From assembly GCA_903928895.1 (NCBI GenBank), contig CAIYSR010000081.1, positions 1-51,763 of the forward strand: DNA of 51,763 nt. The letters run 5' to 3'. The notes below the pieces were generated by a model. It saw only the letters and a program-made list of their open reading frames with translations. It was not told where the DNA came from and did not search any database. This DNA is from an uncultured Rhodospirillales bacterium. GTDB lineage: Bacteria; Pseudomonadota; Alphaproteobacteria; Acetobacterales; Acetobacteraceae. Of the stretch, positions 22,638-31,580 are shown in pieces (the first letter of the stretch is position 1; every line of letters begins with the position of its first letter). The position numbers and the translations under genes are program-made.

Positions 22638-23633
22638 TCAGGCCCGGCGCGCCTCGCCCCAAGTCCAGGCGAGGCCGAGGCGGCGCAGAGCCATGGCGGT
22701 GATGAGGGCGGTGGCGATCGCGGCGGCCACGGCGAGGAGGAGGGCGAGGCCGGCGGGAACGGCGAGGCGCAGGAGCAGGTCGCTGATCAGTTTCATCGCG
22801 ATCGGGGCATGCAGCAGGTAGATTTCCATGGTGTGCCGGCCAAGCCAGGCACCCGCTGCGGCTGGGGCTCCGGCCGGGGGCAGTCGCGTTACCAGATGCC
22901 AGAGCACCAGCAGATAAAGCACCTGCCAGCAGGCCATCGCGACGCGGGCGTCGATCGAGTGGCTTGCGGCACCGCCGAGGGCCATGGCGGCCGCGACGAT
23001 CAGCATCGCACGGCTACCGCCGAGCGCGACGGCCCAGCCGAGGGCGGCAAAGCAGAGGCCGGTGGCGGCGGCGAGCAGCGGCTCGACCCCGATTTCGGGT
23101 CCGCTGAGGAAGCGTTCCAGCAGGCCGCGCCACAGCACGAACAGCGCCAGGCTGAGCGCCCAGGCGGCAGCCGGCCGGCCTGCGATGGCGCGGCGCAGCA
23201 CCACGCCGATGGCCCGCACCAGCAGCAAGGCGGGGAGGAAGTAGAGTTGTCCGGCGGCGGCGCCGTGCCACAGGGCGCGCGGCAGATCGGTGAGCCCGCG
23301 CGGCATCACCGGCGCGCCGCCGAGCACGCCGGCCCGTTCGCCGGCGAGGCGGATTGCGAGGTAGAGCAGCGAGAAGATCACCCACGGCACCAGCAGCCGC
23401 CGCGCCGAGTTGCGCAGATAGGGCCCCGCCGCGGCGATGCCGGCGGGGTGGCGGCGGGCGATCAGCCAGCCATCGGCGAAGAAGAAGATCGGCACGGCGA
23501 TCTGCTGCACCGCGAACCAGGGCACCGCCCAGGCGCCCGCGGTGGGCAGATGGAGGTAGGCGAAGGCGTGGATGGCGGCGACGAAAACGATGCCGATCCC
23601 ACGCAGGACGTCCGGTGCCGATGCCCGTTGCAG
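22638..23633 (-). CDS. Acyltransferase family 3 membrane protein, probable CTG start
   Basis: About 331 residues. The frame begins with LQRASAPDVLRGIGIVFVAA, the usual N-terminal helix of acyltransferase 3 proteins with its catalytic histidine (H22 in AAIHAF), and continues with FFFADGWL and some ten hydrophobic segments, ending TMEIYLLHAPI and a basic tail. No ATG, GTG or TTG precedes this helix in frame; the first such codon (GTG at 23523-23525) would remove it together with the histidine. A CTG at 23631-23633 is preceded by AGGAG at 7-nt spacing and an in-frame TAA lies a few codons above. Family members O-acylate sugars or lipids. It starts 30 bp after the old yellow enzyme stop. Confidence 0.78.
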   Translation of the reverse strand: MQRASAPDVLRGIGIVFVAAIHAFAYLHLPTAGAWAVPWFAVQQIAVPIFFFADGWLIARRHPAGIAAAGPYLRNSARRLLVPWVIFSLLYLAIRLAGERAGVLGGAPVMPRGLTDLPRALWHGAAAGQLYFLPALLLVRAIGVVLRRAIAGRPAAAWALSLALFVLWRGLLERFLSGPEIGVEPLLAAATGLCFAALGWAVALGGSRAMLIVAAAMALGGAASHSIDARVAMACWQVLYLLVLWHLVTRLPPAGAPAAAGAWLGRHTMEIYLLHAPIAMKLISDLLLRLAVPAGLALLLAVAAAIATALITAMALRRLGLAWTWGEARRA

Positions 23634-23663
23634 GGTGCCACTCCTCGACCGAGAGGATGGAGG

Positions 23664-24785
23664 TTAGACCTCGGCTGGCGCGTCCGCCAGGGCCGGATAG
23701 TCGGTGTACCCGGCCGCGTCGCCGCCGTAGAAGGTGGCGCGGTGGTAGGGCGCGAAGGGCGCGTTGTGGCGGATGCGGGCCACCAGGTCGGGGTTGGAGA
23801 TGAAGTGGCGTCCGAAAGCGATCGCGTCGGCATGGCCGGCGGCGACGGCCTCGATGGCGCTGTCGCGGGTGAAGCCGCCGGCGTCGATCAGCACCCCGGG
23901 CCAGAGCGGGCGGAAGATCTCGGCCGCCGAGGGCTGGTTCTCGCGAACGATGTCGGCCTTGCCGGTGCCGCTGGCGCGCGGCTCGATGAGGTGGAGATAG
24001 ACCAGCGCGCGCTTGGCGAGTTCGCGGATCAGATGGCTGAACAGGGGCAGCGGATCGGCATCGAAGCTGTCGTTGGCGATGCCCCAGGGCGAGAGGCGGA
24101 TGCCGGTGCGATCGGCGCCGATCTCGGCGACCACGGCGTCGGTGACCTCCAGGTGAAGCCGGCTGCGGTTCTCGATGCTGCCGCCGTAGGCGTCGGTGCG
24201 GGTGTTGGTACTGGAATAGAGGAATTGCTCGAGCAGGTAGCCGTTGGCGCCGTGGATCTCGACGCCGTCGAAGCCGGCGGCCACGGCGTTGGCGGCGGCC
24301 TGGCGGTAGGTGTCGATGAGGCCTGGGATTTCGGCAAGGGTAAGGGCACGGGGCGTCTCGTAGTCGACCGGCTGGAAGGCGGCATCGATGGTCTTGCCGG
24401 CGGCCCGGATCGCCGATGGGGCGACCGGCTGGGCGCGGTCGGGCTGGTGGCTGGAATGCGAAACACGGCCGGTGTGCCAGAGCTGAAGGTAGATGACGCC
24501 GCCCTTGGAATGCACCGCGTCGGTCACGGTCTTCCAGCCAGCGATCTGGGCCTTGGTGTGGATCCCGGGGACGTGGGGATGGCCGTGGCCCTGCCATGAC
24601 ACCGGCGTGGCCTCGGCGATGAGCAGACCGCCGGGCGTGGCTCGCTGGGCGTAATACTCGGCATTGAGCGGGCCGGGGATGTTGCCGGCGGGATTGGCGC
24701 GCATGCGGGTCAGCGGCGCCAGGACGATGCGATGCTGCAAGGTAGTGCGGCCCAGAGGCAGCGGGCTGAGGAGTGTGTCGGTCAT
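23664..24785 (-). CDS. Old yellow enzyme family NADH:flavin oxidoreductase / alkene reductase
   Basis: 373 residues, single TIM-barrel FMN enzyme of the NemA/OYE type. Marks in order: IVLAPLTRMRA (about 20-30), GGLLIAEATPVSWQGHG, YLQLWHTGRVSHSS, AGFDGVEIHGANGYLLEQFLYSSTNTRTDAYGGSIENRSR, and ADAIAFGRHFISNPDL. The H-x-x-N pair in HGAN and the Y in DAYGGS fit an ene-reductase that reduces activated C=C bonds or nitroesters. It is the first gene of a minus-strand run ending with DsrE; only its 30-bp spacing to the acyltransferase argues for a shared transcript. Physiological substrate unknown. Confidence 0.93.
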   Translation of the reverse strand: MTDTLLSPLPLGRTTLQHRIVLAPLTRMRANPAGNIPGPLNAEYYAQRATPGGLLIAEATPVSWQGHGHPHVPGIHTKAQIAGWKTVTDAVHSKGGVIYLQLWHTGRVSHSSHQPDRAQPVAPSAIRAAGKTIDAAFQPVDYETPRALTLAEIPGLIDTYRQAAANAVAAGFDGVEIHGANGYLLEQFLYSSTNTRTDAYGGSIENRSRLHLEVTDAVVAEIGADRTGIRLSPWGIANDSFDADPLPLFSHLIRELAKRALVYLHLIEPRASGTGKADIVRENQPSAAEIFRPLWPGVLIDAGGFTRDSAIEAVAAGHADAIAFGRHFISNPDLVARIRHNAPFAPYHRATFYGGDAAGYTDYPALADAPAEV

Positions 24786-24858
24786 GGGGGAACTCGCGAA
24801 CGGGGGAAGCCTGGCCCCGTATAACAGGACCGTCCGGGATGTCTGCAACCGCCGCTCC

Positions 24859-27800
24859 CTATGCCGAGGAGTAGGTCACCATCGTTCCACCGTGTAGATC
24901 GGCACCCAGGTGGAAGTTTGCGGCGGTAAAGTCCCCTGGCAACGCAATTGCGGAAGTAGAGCCGCCGCCTGAGACGGTCAGAAGACCGGCCGCGAAACCA
25001 AGGACGGCCGAACCAGGCAACATGTCGTTGAAATCGATTGCGTCGTTGCCACCGAAATTCTTGATCGTGCTGCCGTTCAGATTGCTGGCCGTGTCGCCAA
25101 ATGTGGTGCCGAAACCGGCATAGCCCACCAGGGTGTCGTCGCCGCCGCCACCCGTCAGGGTCTGGTTCGTGCCCCCTGCGACGATGGTGTCGGCGCCGGC
25201 GCTGCCGATGGCCGTGATGAAGCCAAGGCCGCTCAGGTTCAACATGCTGGGCGCGTCGAGTTGCACCGTCAGGTGGGTGTCCAGCGGGTTCAGCGTGATC
25301 GTTCCGCCCGTCGTGACCTCCAAACTTGTGGTGCCGGTACCTGGCAGGATCGCCGCGCCGGCATTCGCCGCGGTTGCGCGCACAAGGACCTCGTCCGGAC
25401 CGGTCGTAACGGTCTGCGACGCGGCGCCAACGGTGATCGTGTCTTCGCCTTCGCTGCTCGTGATCGTCAGCCCGGCCTGACTGTTCGCCGTGAACATGTT
25501 GGCCGGTTCGCCAGCGGCTGGCGTCAGCAACTGCACCGCGGTGATACCGGAGATTGTTGCACCCATTATCGCCGTGCCGCCGCCGCGCAGGATCAAGGTG
25601 GTCGAGCCCCCATTCCCGGTCATTGTGATGGCGCCAAGGCTTGCCGCTGGTGCGCTGACGCTGACGATCCCGCCGCCGAGTGTCAGGGTGTTGTTGCCGC
25701 TGCCCAGCGTCACCTGATCGTGGCCAGTGCCAAGGGTCAGGGTGTTGTTGCCGTTGCCCAGTGTCACCCGATCACGGCCGTTGCCGAGTGTCAGCGTATT
25801 GTTGCCGTTACCCAGGGTCACCGTGTCGTTGCCATTGCCGAATGTCAGGGTGTTGTTGCCGTCTCCGCCGATCATCACATAATCGGCTCCATCCAGAACG
25901 AGCGTGTTGTCGATTTCGCCCAGGTCGATCGCCAAGGCCGTCACCGTCGCCACCAGGGAACCGATGGCCCCGGCGCTATTGGCCGCGTTGGCGGACACCC
26001 AGACCCAATCGGCGCCAGTGGCAGCGCCGGCCTGGTAGGTCAGGGCAGATAGTGCGGCGTTGACCGCGGCCAGGTGGCCCGTCAGGTTCAGCGTGTTGGA
26101 ATTCTCGCCGGTTATGGTCACGCCCCTGGTGGGGGTGGTGTGCAGCAAGCCGAAACCGTCACTGACGGTAGCCGTGACCTCGCCGTCTGGCTGGCTATCG
26201 CCGACGGTGATACCGGTCAGGGCGGAGACCCCTCCGGCTGTGATGCTGAAGCCAGCCGGCACGGTCACCTGCAACAAGGGCACAACCGGCGGGATCACCA
26301 CGGGTGGCTCGGTTCCCGGCGCCGGCGTGACGGTCGCCACCAGGGAACCGATGGCCCCGGCACTGTTGGCCGCGTTGGCGGACACCCAGACCCAATCAGC
26401 GCCTGCGGCAGAACCGGCGTGATAGGTCAGGGCTGACAGGGCCACATTGACTGCGGCCAGGTGGCCAGTCAGGTTTAGCGTGGTAGAATTTTCGCCCTGT
26501 ATGGTCACGCCACTGATTGCGTTGGCATACAGCAAGCCGGTCCCGTCGCTGACCGTCACCGTGACGTCGCTGTCTGGCTGGCTATCGCTCAGTGTGACGC
26601 CGACCAGGGGGGCGACGTCGCCGGCAGCTATACCCAAGCCCTTCGGAACAGTGACCCCCAGCAAGGGCACAACGGGCGGGATCACCACGGTTCCTGGCGC
26701 CGCGGTCACGGTCACCACCACATGGCTGGCAACCTGTGGCGTGTCTGGAGCATTTGCCGACACCCAGAGCCAATCCGTTCCGGCAACGGTACCGGCCTGG
26801 TAGGTCAGGCTCGCCAAAGCCGTGTCGATCGCGGCCGCGGTCCCGGTCAGCATCAATGACGTTGTACCCTCGCCCTGCGTGGCCACGCCAGTAGTCGCGC
26901 TGGTTTGCAGCAGGCCGGTTGTGTCGCTGACGTTGACCGACACACGATCGTCCGTCGGGATTTCGGTCAGGCTGACGCCGCCGAGCGCCTTGATTTCGCC
27001 GACGGCGAGGCTGAGGGTTTGTGGGGCGTATACCGCCATTGAGATTGGCACCGGGGGAATAACAATCGGCGGTACAGTTCCCGGCGTCGGTGTCACGGTT
27101 ACCACCACATGATCGCCGACCTGCGGCGTAACCCCGGTATCGACAGAAAGCCAAAGCCAATCGGTGCTGGCGACGGCACAGGCCTGGTAGGTTAAAGTTG
27201 CCAGTTCCGTGTTGATCGCGTCAACGCGGCCGACAAGAATCAGTGAGGTTGTACCCTGACCCTGCTCCAGCACGTTGCTGGTGGCACTGGTATGGAGCAG
27301 TCCGGTGCTATCGCTGACCGCGACAGTCAGCACCCGATCGGCGGTATCGTCTGTCAGCCTGACGCCGGCCAAAGCCGCGTTCGTGCCCGCGGCCGTGCTA
27401 AAATTGTGGTCATTGTAGATCCTGGGCCAGTCTGCCGGCGGTGTCCGACCCGCCGTGACCAGGCTGGTCTTCGGAGAGTCGAATTCCTTAAATATGCCAA
27501 GCTGGTCGGTATAGGTGGCCACCGCATCGATGGCCTTGCCGATCTGGGCGGCGGTGACGACGAAGCTGCTGCCCAAGGCGCCGGAGATGTCGGTTCCGTC
27601 AGCCTCCCAATGGTAGGATATCGGACCCAGCCCGTTCGCACTGGCGAGTGAGTTGCTGGCCGTGAGCGTCTGGCCGACCTCGGGGGTGCCGCTGATGGTG
27701 ACTGTGCCGGTGACGCCATTTCCATCAATCGCGCCGCGAATTTCGAATGGGGCCAGGCCGAGGGTGGTGACGGCTGCGATGCCGGCGCCCAACTGCAGAA

Positions 27801-27972
27801 CAATGCCGGTGGAGGTGGCGTCGCCGGCGAAGATCATGCCTGTATGGGTGACGGTCGCAGTCTCATTGCTGTAGCCGCTGTCGAGCTGGATCGTGTCGCT
27901 GTCAACGGCCGCCAGCATCGCCGCGGCGATGGAACGAAAGGGCGAGGTTGGTCCGACGTGCAGTGTTTCCAT
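24859..27972 (-). CDS. Large repetitive surface/secreted protein with RTX-like segment
   Basis: 1,037 residues from the ATG at 27972. The N-terminus lacks a signal peptide and is followed by an Ig-like block (TISGTPEVGQTLTASNSL). Four repeats of about 120-130 residues follow, each with V-x-DTTGLLxTSAT, GTTSLxLTG and LTYQAG...TDWLWVSAN, separated by short PPVVIPP linkers. Then comes a nonapeptide-like series, GNGNDTVTLGNGNNTLTLG repeated about five times, resembling RTX calcium-binding repeats, and a C-terminal domain ending with GGGGDDTLVGYAGFG, IKNFGGNDAIDF and HLGADLHGGTMVTYSSA. The layout (no N-terminal signal, RTX-like repeats, hydrophobic C-terminus) suggests type I secretion and an adhesin or S-layer-like role. 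An upstream in-frame start at 28110 is possible but adds 46 unlike residues. No transporter genes adjoin. Confidence 0.85.
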   Translation of the reverse strand: METLHVGPTSPFRSIAAAMLAAVDSDTIQLDSGYSNETATVTHTGMIFAGDATSTGIVLQLGAGIAAVTTLGLAPFEIRGAIDGNGVTGTVTISGTPEVGQTLTASNSLASANGLGPISYHWEADGTDISGALGSSFVVTAAQIGKAIDAVATYTDQLGIFKEFDSPKTSLVTAGRTPPADWPRIYNDHNFSTAAGTNAALAGVRLTDDTADRVLTVAVSDSTGLLHTSATSNVLEQGQGTTSLILVGRVDAINTELATLTYQACAVASTDWLWLSVDTGVTPQVGDHVVVTVTPTPGTVPPIVIPPVPISMAVYAPQTLSLAVGEIKALGGVSLTEIPTDDRVSVNVSDTTGLLQTSATTGVATQGEGTTSLMLTGTAAAIDTALASLTYQAGTVAGTDWLWVSANAPDTPQVASHVVVTVTAAPGTVVIPPVVPLLGVTVPKGLGIAAGDVAPLVGVTLSDSQPDSDVTVTVSDGTGLLYANAISGVTIQGENSTTLNLTGHLAAVNVALSALTYHAGSAAGADWVWVSANAANSAGAIGSLVATVTPAPGTEPPVVIPPVVPLLQVTVPAGFSITAGGVSALTGITVGDSQPDGEVTATVSDGFGLLHTTPTRGVTITGENSNTLNLTGHLAAVNAALSALTYQAGAATGADWVWVSANAANSAGAIGSLVATVTALAIDLGEIDNTLVLDGADYVMIGGDGNNTLTFGNGNDTVTLGNGNNTLTLGNGRDRVTLGNGNNTLTLGTGHDQVTLGSGNNTLTLGGGIVSVSAPAASLGAITMTGNGGSTTLILRGGGTAIMGATISGITAVQLLTPAAGEPANMFTANSQAGLTITSSEGEDTITVGAASQTVTTGPDEVLVRATAANAGAAILPGTGTTSLEVTTGGTITLNPLDTHLTVQLDAPSMLNLSGLGFITAIGSAGADTIVAGGTNQTLTGGGGDDTLVGYAGFGTTFGDTASNLNGSTIKNFGGNDAIDFNDMLPGSAVLGFAAGLLTVSGGGSTSAIALPGDFTAANFHLGADLHGGTMVTYSSA

Positions 27973-28675
27973 GAGAGCCCCCTGTGACAAAGACGGCAAG
28001 AGAGTCCCGCACGCCGAAGGCTCTAACGCTTCGGCGGGAGTTCGGTTTCTGGAGTTGCCCCCGTTAAACCGGACACGAGTCTGGTTGCGATTGGCTCTGA
28101 ATGAACTCACGGGGTGAGCGCCATGCCGTCAGTAAATGGGGTATCCGCACAAGAGGTAGGGCGTGGGGTGCCATGTGGCTGTGGCTAAAACTGTTTCGCC
28201 CTCATGGAAAAGCAACTTACCTTGTTACACGCAGCCTGCGCTGCAATATCCAGACATCGGCCTTTTTTCACAGACACTCGCCATTTGCCCGCATTCGTTT
28301 GCGCCCGCAATACTGGACGCCCGCACGCAAAAACTGCCGAGAGTGCAGATCAATGTTATTCCCCGACAAAGGGTTCCATCGTAACCCATCGGGCCAATAT
28401 GCCGACGTTTGCTCGGCAGCACCTATGCGCACTTCGTCTTGCTACAATGAGACAATTTGACGTGCATCGACCTTCTGGTCGACTCTGATAAATCCGATCA
28501 CTCGGCATTGAGACATGGCAGGGGCGTCGTGAGTGAGCCTTCTATCGTCGTAAACCCAAACGATCCGTCCCGCGGGCCCCACTGTCGGGGCATCGCTGAA
28601 GCCCCAGTTAAGCCCCGCAGAATTTACAGGCGCCGACTGGCCTTTGTTGGAAGCCGTAACGCATTGATTAAGAAG
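27973..28675. other. Gene-poor, lower-GC gap between the repeat protein and tRNA-Thr
   Basis: About 700 bp with no supported gene. GC content is visibly lower than around it. One minus-strand frame (about 28442-28687) encodes LNWGFSDAPTVGPAGRIVWV, but it begins inside the tRNA and has no start of its own. The 3' end of tRNA-Thr faces this gap, the usual side for integration of mobile elements, yet no integrase or second copy of the tRNA end was noticed. Confidence 0.5.
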
Positions 28676-28750
<75 letters not shown>

Positions 28751-28886
28751 GCACGCCGAGGCGCGTTTGATGGGCCGATATACAGAAGGGATCGCACCGT
28801 CGCAACCTCGCCGTTTCGGCCCTGGGGTCGAGGCCTGTTGCGTCGGGGAGGGCGACAAGTTTGGCCGATTGCGGCATCCTGGGGCG

Positions 28887-29684
28887 ATGTCAAAGCGCCC
28901 CACCCCGGTCCGGGCCGACCAGTTGCTGGTCGAGCGCGGCCTTGCCGAGAGCCGGACCCGGGCGCAGGCCCTCATTATCGCCGGCAAGGTGTTTAGCGGC
29001 GAGCAGCGCGTGGCCAAACCGGGGCAGACTTTGGCGCCGGATGCGGCGGTCGAGGTGCGTGGGCAGGACCATCCCTGGGTTTCGCGAGGCGGGCTCAAGC
29101 TGGTGCATGCGATCGAGGCATTTGGGCTTTCGCCGGAGGGCAGGGTCTGCCTCGATGTCGGGGCGTCGACCGGGGGGTTCACGGATGTGCTGCTCGCTCA
29201 TGGAGCAGCGCGGGTTCATGCGGTGGATGTCGGGCATGGCCAGCTCGCCTGGAAATTGCGGACCGATCCGCGCGTGGTCGTGCATGAGCGGACCAACGCG
29301 CGCCATCTTGCGCCGGAGCAGATTGGCGAAGCGATCGGCGCTTTGGTCTGTGATGCGAGTTTCATCGGCCTGGCGACACTATTGCCCCGCCCGCTCGCGC
29401 TGTGTGCTCCCGGCGCCTGGGCGGTGGCGCTGATCAAGCCGCAGTTCGAGGCCGGGCCTGACCAGGTCGGCCGCAACGGGGTGGTGCGCGATCCGGCGGT
29501 GCACGATGAGGTGTGCGAGCGGGTCAGCGCGTGGTGGTCCGGGCTCGATGGCTGGACCGTGCGGGGCATCGCCACCAGCCCGATCACCGGGCCTGAAGGC
29601 AACCGCGAGTTCCTGATTGCTGCAATCCGGGCCGGCGAAGCGGGCGTCGTGCGCCCAAGTGTGGGCGAACGCGCTCAATCGTGA
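28887..29684 (+). CDS. tlyA: TlyA-family rRNA 2'-O-methyltransferase / hemolysin A homologue
   Basis: 265 residues. The S4 RNA-binding domain spans about 6-65 (RADQLLVERGLAESRTRAQALIIAGKV) and the FtsJ-like Rossmann methyltransferase domain about 65-250, with YVSRGG-like WVSRGGLKL, the SAM loop LDVGASTGGFTDVLL, VDVGHGQLAWKL, and ALIKPQFEAGPDQVG. TlyA methylates 16S and 23S rRNA in some bacteria and affects capreomycin sensitivity; cytolysin activity claimed for some members is disputed. The ATG at 28887 begins a normal TlyA N-terminus. In many bacteria the gene sits with dxs; here it stands alone after tRNA-Thr. Confidence 0.93.
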   Translation: MSKRPTPVRADQLLVERGLAESRTRAQALIIAGKVFSGEQRVAKPGQTLAPDAAVEVRGQDHPWVSRGGLKLVHAIEAFGLSPEGRVCLDVGASTGGFTDVLLAHGAARVHAVDVGHGQLAWKLRTDPRVVVHERTNARHLAPEQIGEAIGALVCDASFIGLATLLPRPLALCAPGAWAVALIKPQFEAGPDQVGRNGVVRDPAVHDEVCERVSAWWSGLDGWTVRGIATSPITGPEGNREFLIAAIRAGEAGVVRPSVGERAQS

Positions 29685-29858
29685 TGTGATTTCATGAAAA
29701 TGAGACGCTCGTAACCCTGGCCGATGCATACTCCCTATGGTATTGGTACGGTCTGAATGAAGTGATTCTGTCCACAGGATCGGGTATTCGGTGCCATATG
29801 CCCGGCGAAGCCGGCAAACTCCCGGAACGAACGGGAGCGTGAGGAGTTGGGTTCCGTC

Positions 29859-31580
29859 ATGGCGAGGCCGTTGTCTTATGCCGCTGGACTGCTGACAAGG
29901 GGGGGCATGCTGGCGCTGCTCGCTGCCGGCGGGTCCGCGCTTATTCCTGCTTCGGCGTATGCCGACGCCTGTTCCGCGGTCAGTTCCGCTAGCAACTGCG
30001 TGACCATGTGGAATGCCGATCTGGTGGATTTCACGGTGCAATCGTCAGCGCCTTGGGTCAACGGGCCGCCCGAAGTCGCAAACCAGATCGCGATTGTCGG
30101 CAGCGCGATGTACGATGCGGTGAATGCTGCGACGGGGGGGCTATACCAGCCGACCCGCTACAACGTCGGCGCCGCGACCACCGCTTCAGCAACGGCCGCG
30201 GCCCTGGCAGCGGGTTACGGCACGCTGATGGGTATCTTCGCGCCGGTCATCGACCCGACGACGAACCAGGCCGTTGCCGGCAATCCGCTGGCTGGGCTTG
30301 GCACCCTCACCAATAGCGACACTTTCGGCGGCCTGTTGGCGACATTGCCGGCGCCGGCGGGCAAGCCCTCGGCGTCGCTGAGCATCGTTGCCAAGATCCA
30401 GTCGGACTACCAGGCCGCGCTGCGGCAACTGGACACCACCGATACCTCGGTGCAGGCGGGCCTGGCGCTCGGCTCGGCGCAGGCGCTGGCGACCCTGACG
30501 GCCCGCTTGTCTGATCAATCGGTGGTGGCGATCAAGGACGGGCTGAACATGAACGCCCCGGCCAACCAGGGCACCGCCGGAGTCTACACGCCGCCGGCGA
30601 CCCGGCCAGAGATGTACCCGCTGTGGGGTACCGTGACACCTTGGTCGGTGTCTTCGTCCACCCAGTACGCGCCGCCCCCGCCGCCGGCGATCACGTCGGC
30701 GGCCTATGCGGCATCGCTGTTCGCGACCGAGTGCGTCGGCAGTGGTGCTGCCTTGCCGTCCGGCCTGGCCAGTTCCTGCGCGACCGCACAGGCCGCCGCG
30801 CAAGCTTCTGCCAGCGCCTTCACCAACACCAGCGCGCTCTCCGCCGGCACTATCTGGAACGCCACCACCTACGGCCAGCTCGTCACCGCCGATGGCCTCG
30901 TGCAGCCGACCAACAGTCAACTTGGGTTGTATTGGAATGACCCCGGCGGCACGCTGCAGCCGCCCGGCCACTGGCTTCAGATCACGGATACAGTCGCAAC
31001 CAATGCCGGGCTCGACGTGATGCAGAGTGCCCGCATCACCGCCGAGGTGGGGCAGGCGACGGCTGATGCCGGAATCACTGCCTGGGAGGCCAAGTACGAC
31101 AACAATTTGTGGCGACCGATCGCAGCGATCAACGACTGCAGCGGCTGGAACAGCGGCTTTACCTGCGACAGCGGCTGGTCCTCGGTGATCGCGACGCCGC
31201 CGCATCCGGATTATATCGCGGGGCATCCCGCCTTCAGCTACGCCGCCGCGACGGTGTTGCAGGACTTCTTCGGCACGGCCTCCAGCAGCTTCTGCTCGAC
31301 GTCTGACCCGTATATCAATGGGTCCGGCGGCGCGGCGATCGGCTCGATGACGCTGTGCTACAACAACTTCATCGATGCGGCCTCCGACGCGACGGTCAGC
31401 CGGGTCTACGGCGGCATTCATACCGATCTGGCGACCGCGGCCTCGGCCACCGTGGGCTTGCAGATCGGGCAAAATCTGGTCGCGACCTCGTTTCAGGAGG
31501 TGCCGGAGCCGGCAACGCTGGCGCTGTTTGGGACGGGAGTGGCAGGTCTTGCCGCGCTGCGGCGCCGGCGCCGCACCTAG
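29859..31580 (+). CDS. Vanadium-dependent haloperoxidase-like protein with PEP-CTERM anchor
   Basis: 573 residues. Signal peptide (GGMLALLAAGGSALIPASAYA) then an alpha-helical PAP2/vanadium haloperoxidase-like fold. The vanadate/phosphate-binding motifs are visible late in the chain: KYDNNLWRPIAAI, then PPHPDYIAGHPAFSYAAA with the G-H pair, then SRVYGGIHTDLATAA with R and H. The C-terminus VPEPATLALFGTGVAGLAALRRRRRT is a PEP-CTERM sorting tag. A surface-anchored phosphatase or haloperoxidase is expected. GAGGAG lies 12 nt before the ATG; an in-frame TTG directly after the GAGGAG is too close. A hairpin (CTCCCG/CGGGAG) lies just upstream. Confidence 0.9.
   Translation: MARPLSYAAGLLTRGGMLALLAAGGSALIPASAYADACSAVSSASNCVTMWNADLVDFTVQSSAPWVNGPPEVANQIAIVGSAMYDAVNAATGGLYQPTRYNVGAATTASATAAALAAGYGTLMGIFAPVIDPTTNQAVAGNPLAGLGTLTNSDTFGGLLATLPAPAGKPSASLSIVAKIQSDYQAALRQLDTTDTSVQAGLALGSAQALATLTARLSDQSVVAIKDGLNMNAPANQGTAGVYTPPATRPEMYPLWGTVTPWSVSSSTQYAPPPPPAITSAAYAASLFATECVGSGAALPSGLASSCATAQAAAQASASAFTNTSALSAGTIWNATTYGQLVTADGLVQPTNSQLGLYWNDPGGTLQPPGHWLQITDTVATNAGLDVMQSARITAEVGQATADAGITAWEAKYDNNLWRPIAAINDCSGWNSGFTCDSGWSSVIATPPHPDYIAGHPAFSYAAATVLQDFFGTASSSFCSTSDPYINGSGGAAIGSMTLCYNNFIDAASDATVSRVYGGIHTDLATAASATVGLQIGQNLVATSFQEVPEPATLALFGTGVAGLAALRRRRRT

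Noticed and set aside
25680-25860. Short direct repeats that could suggest a CRISPR array
   Set aside because: They are in-frame nonapeptide-coding repeats of the large surface protein with no unique spacers.
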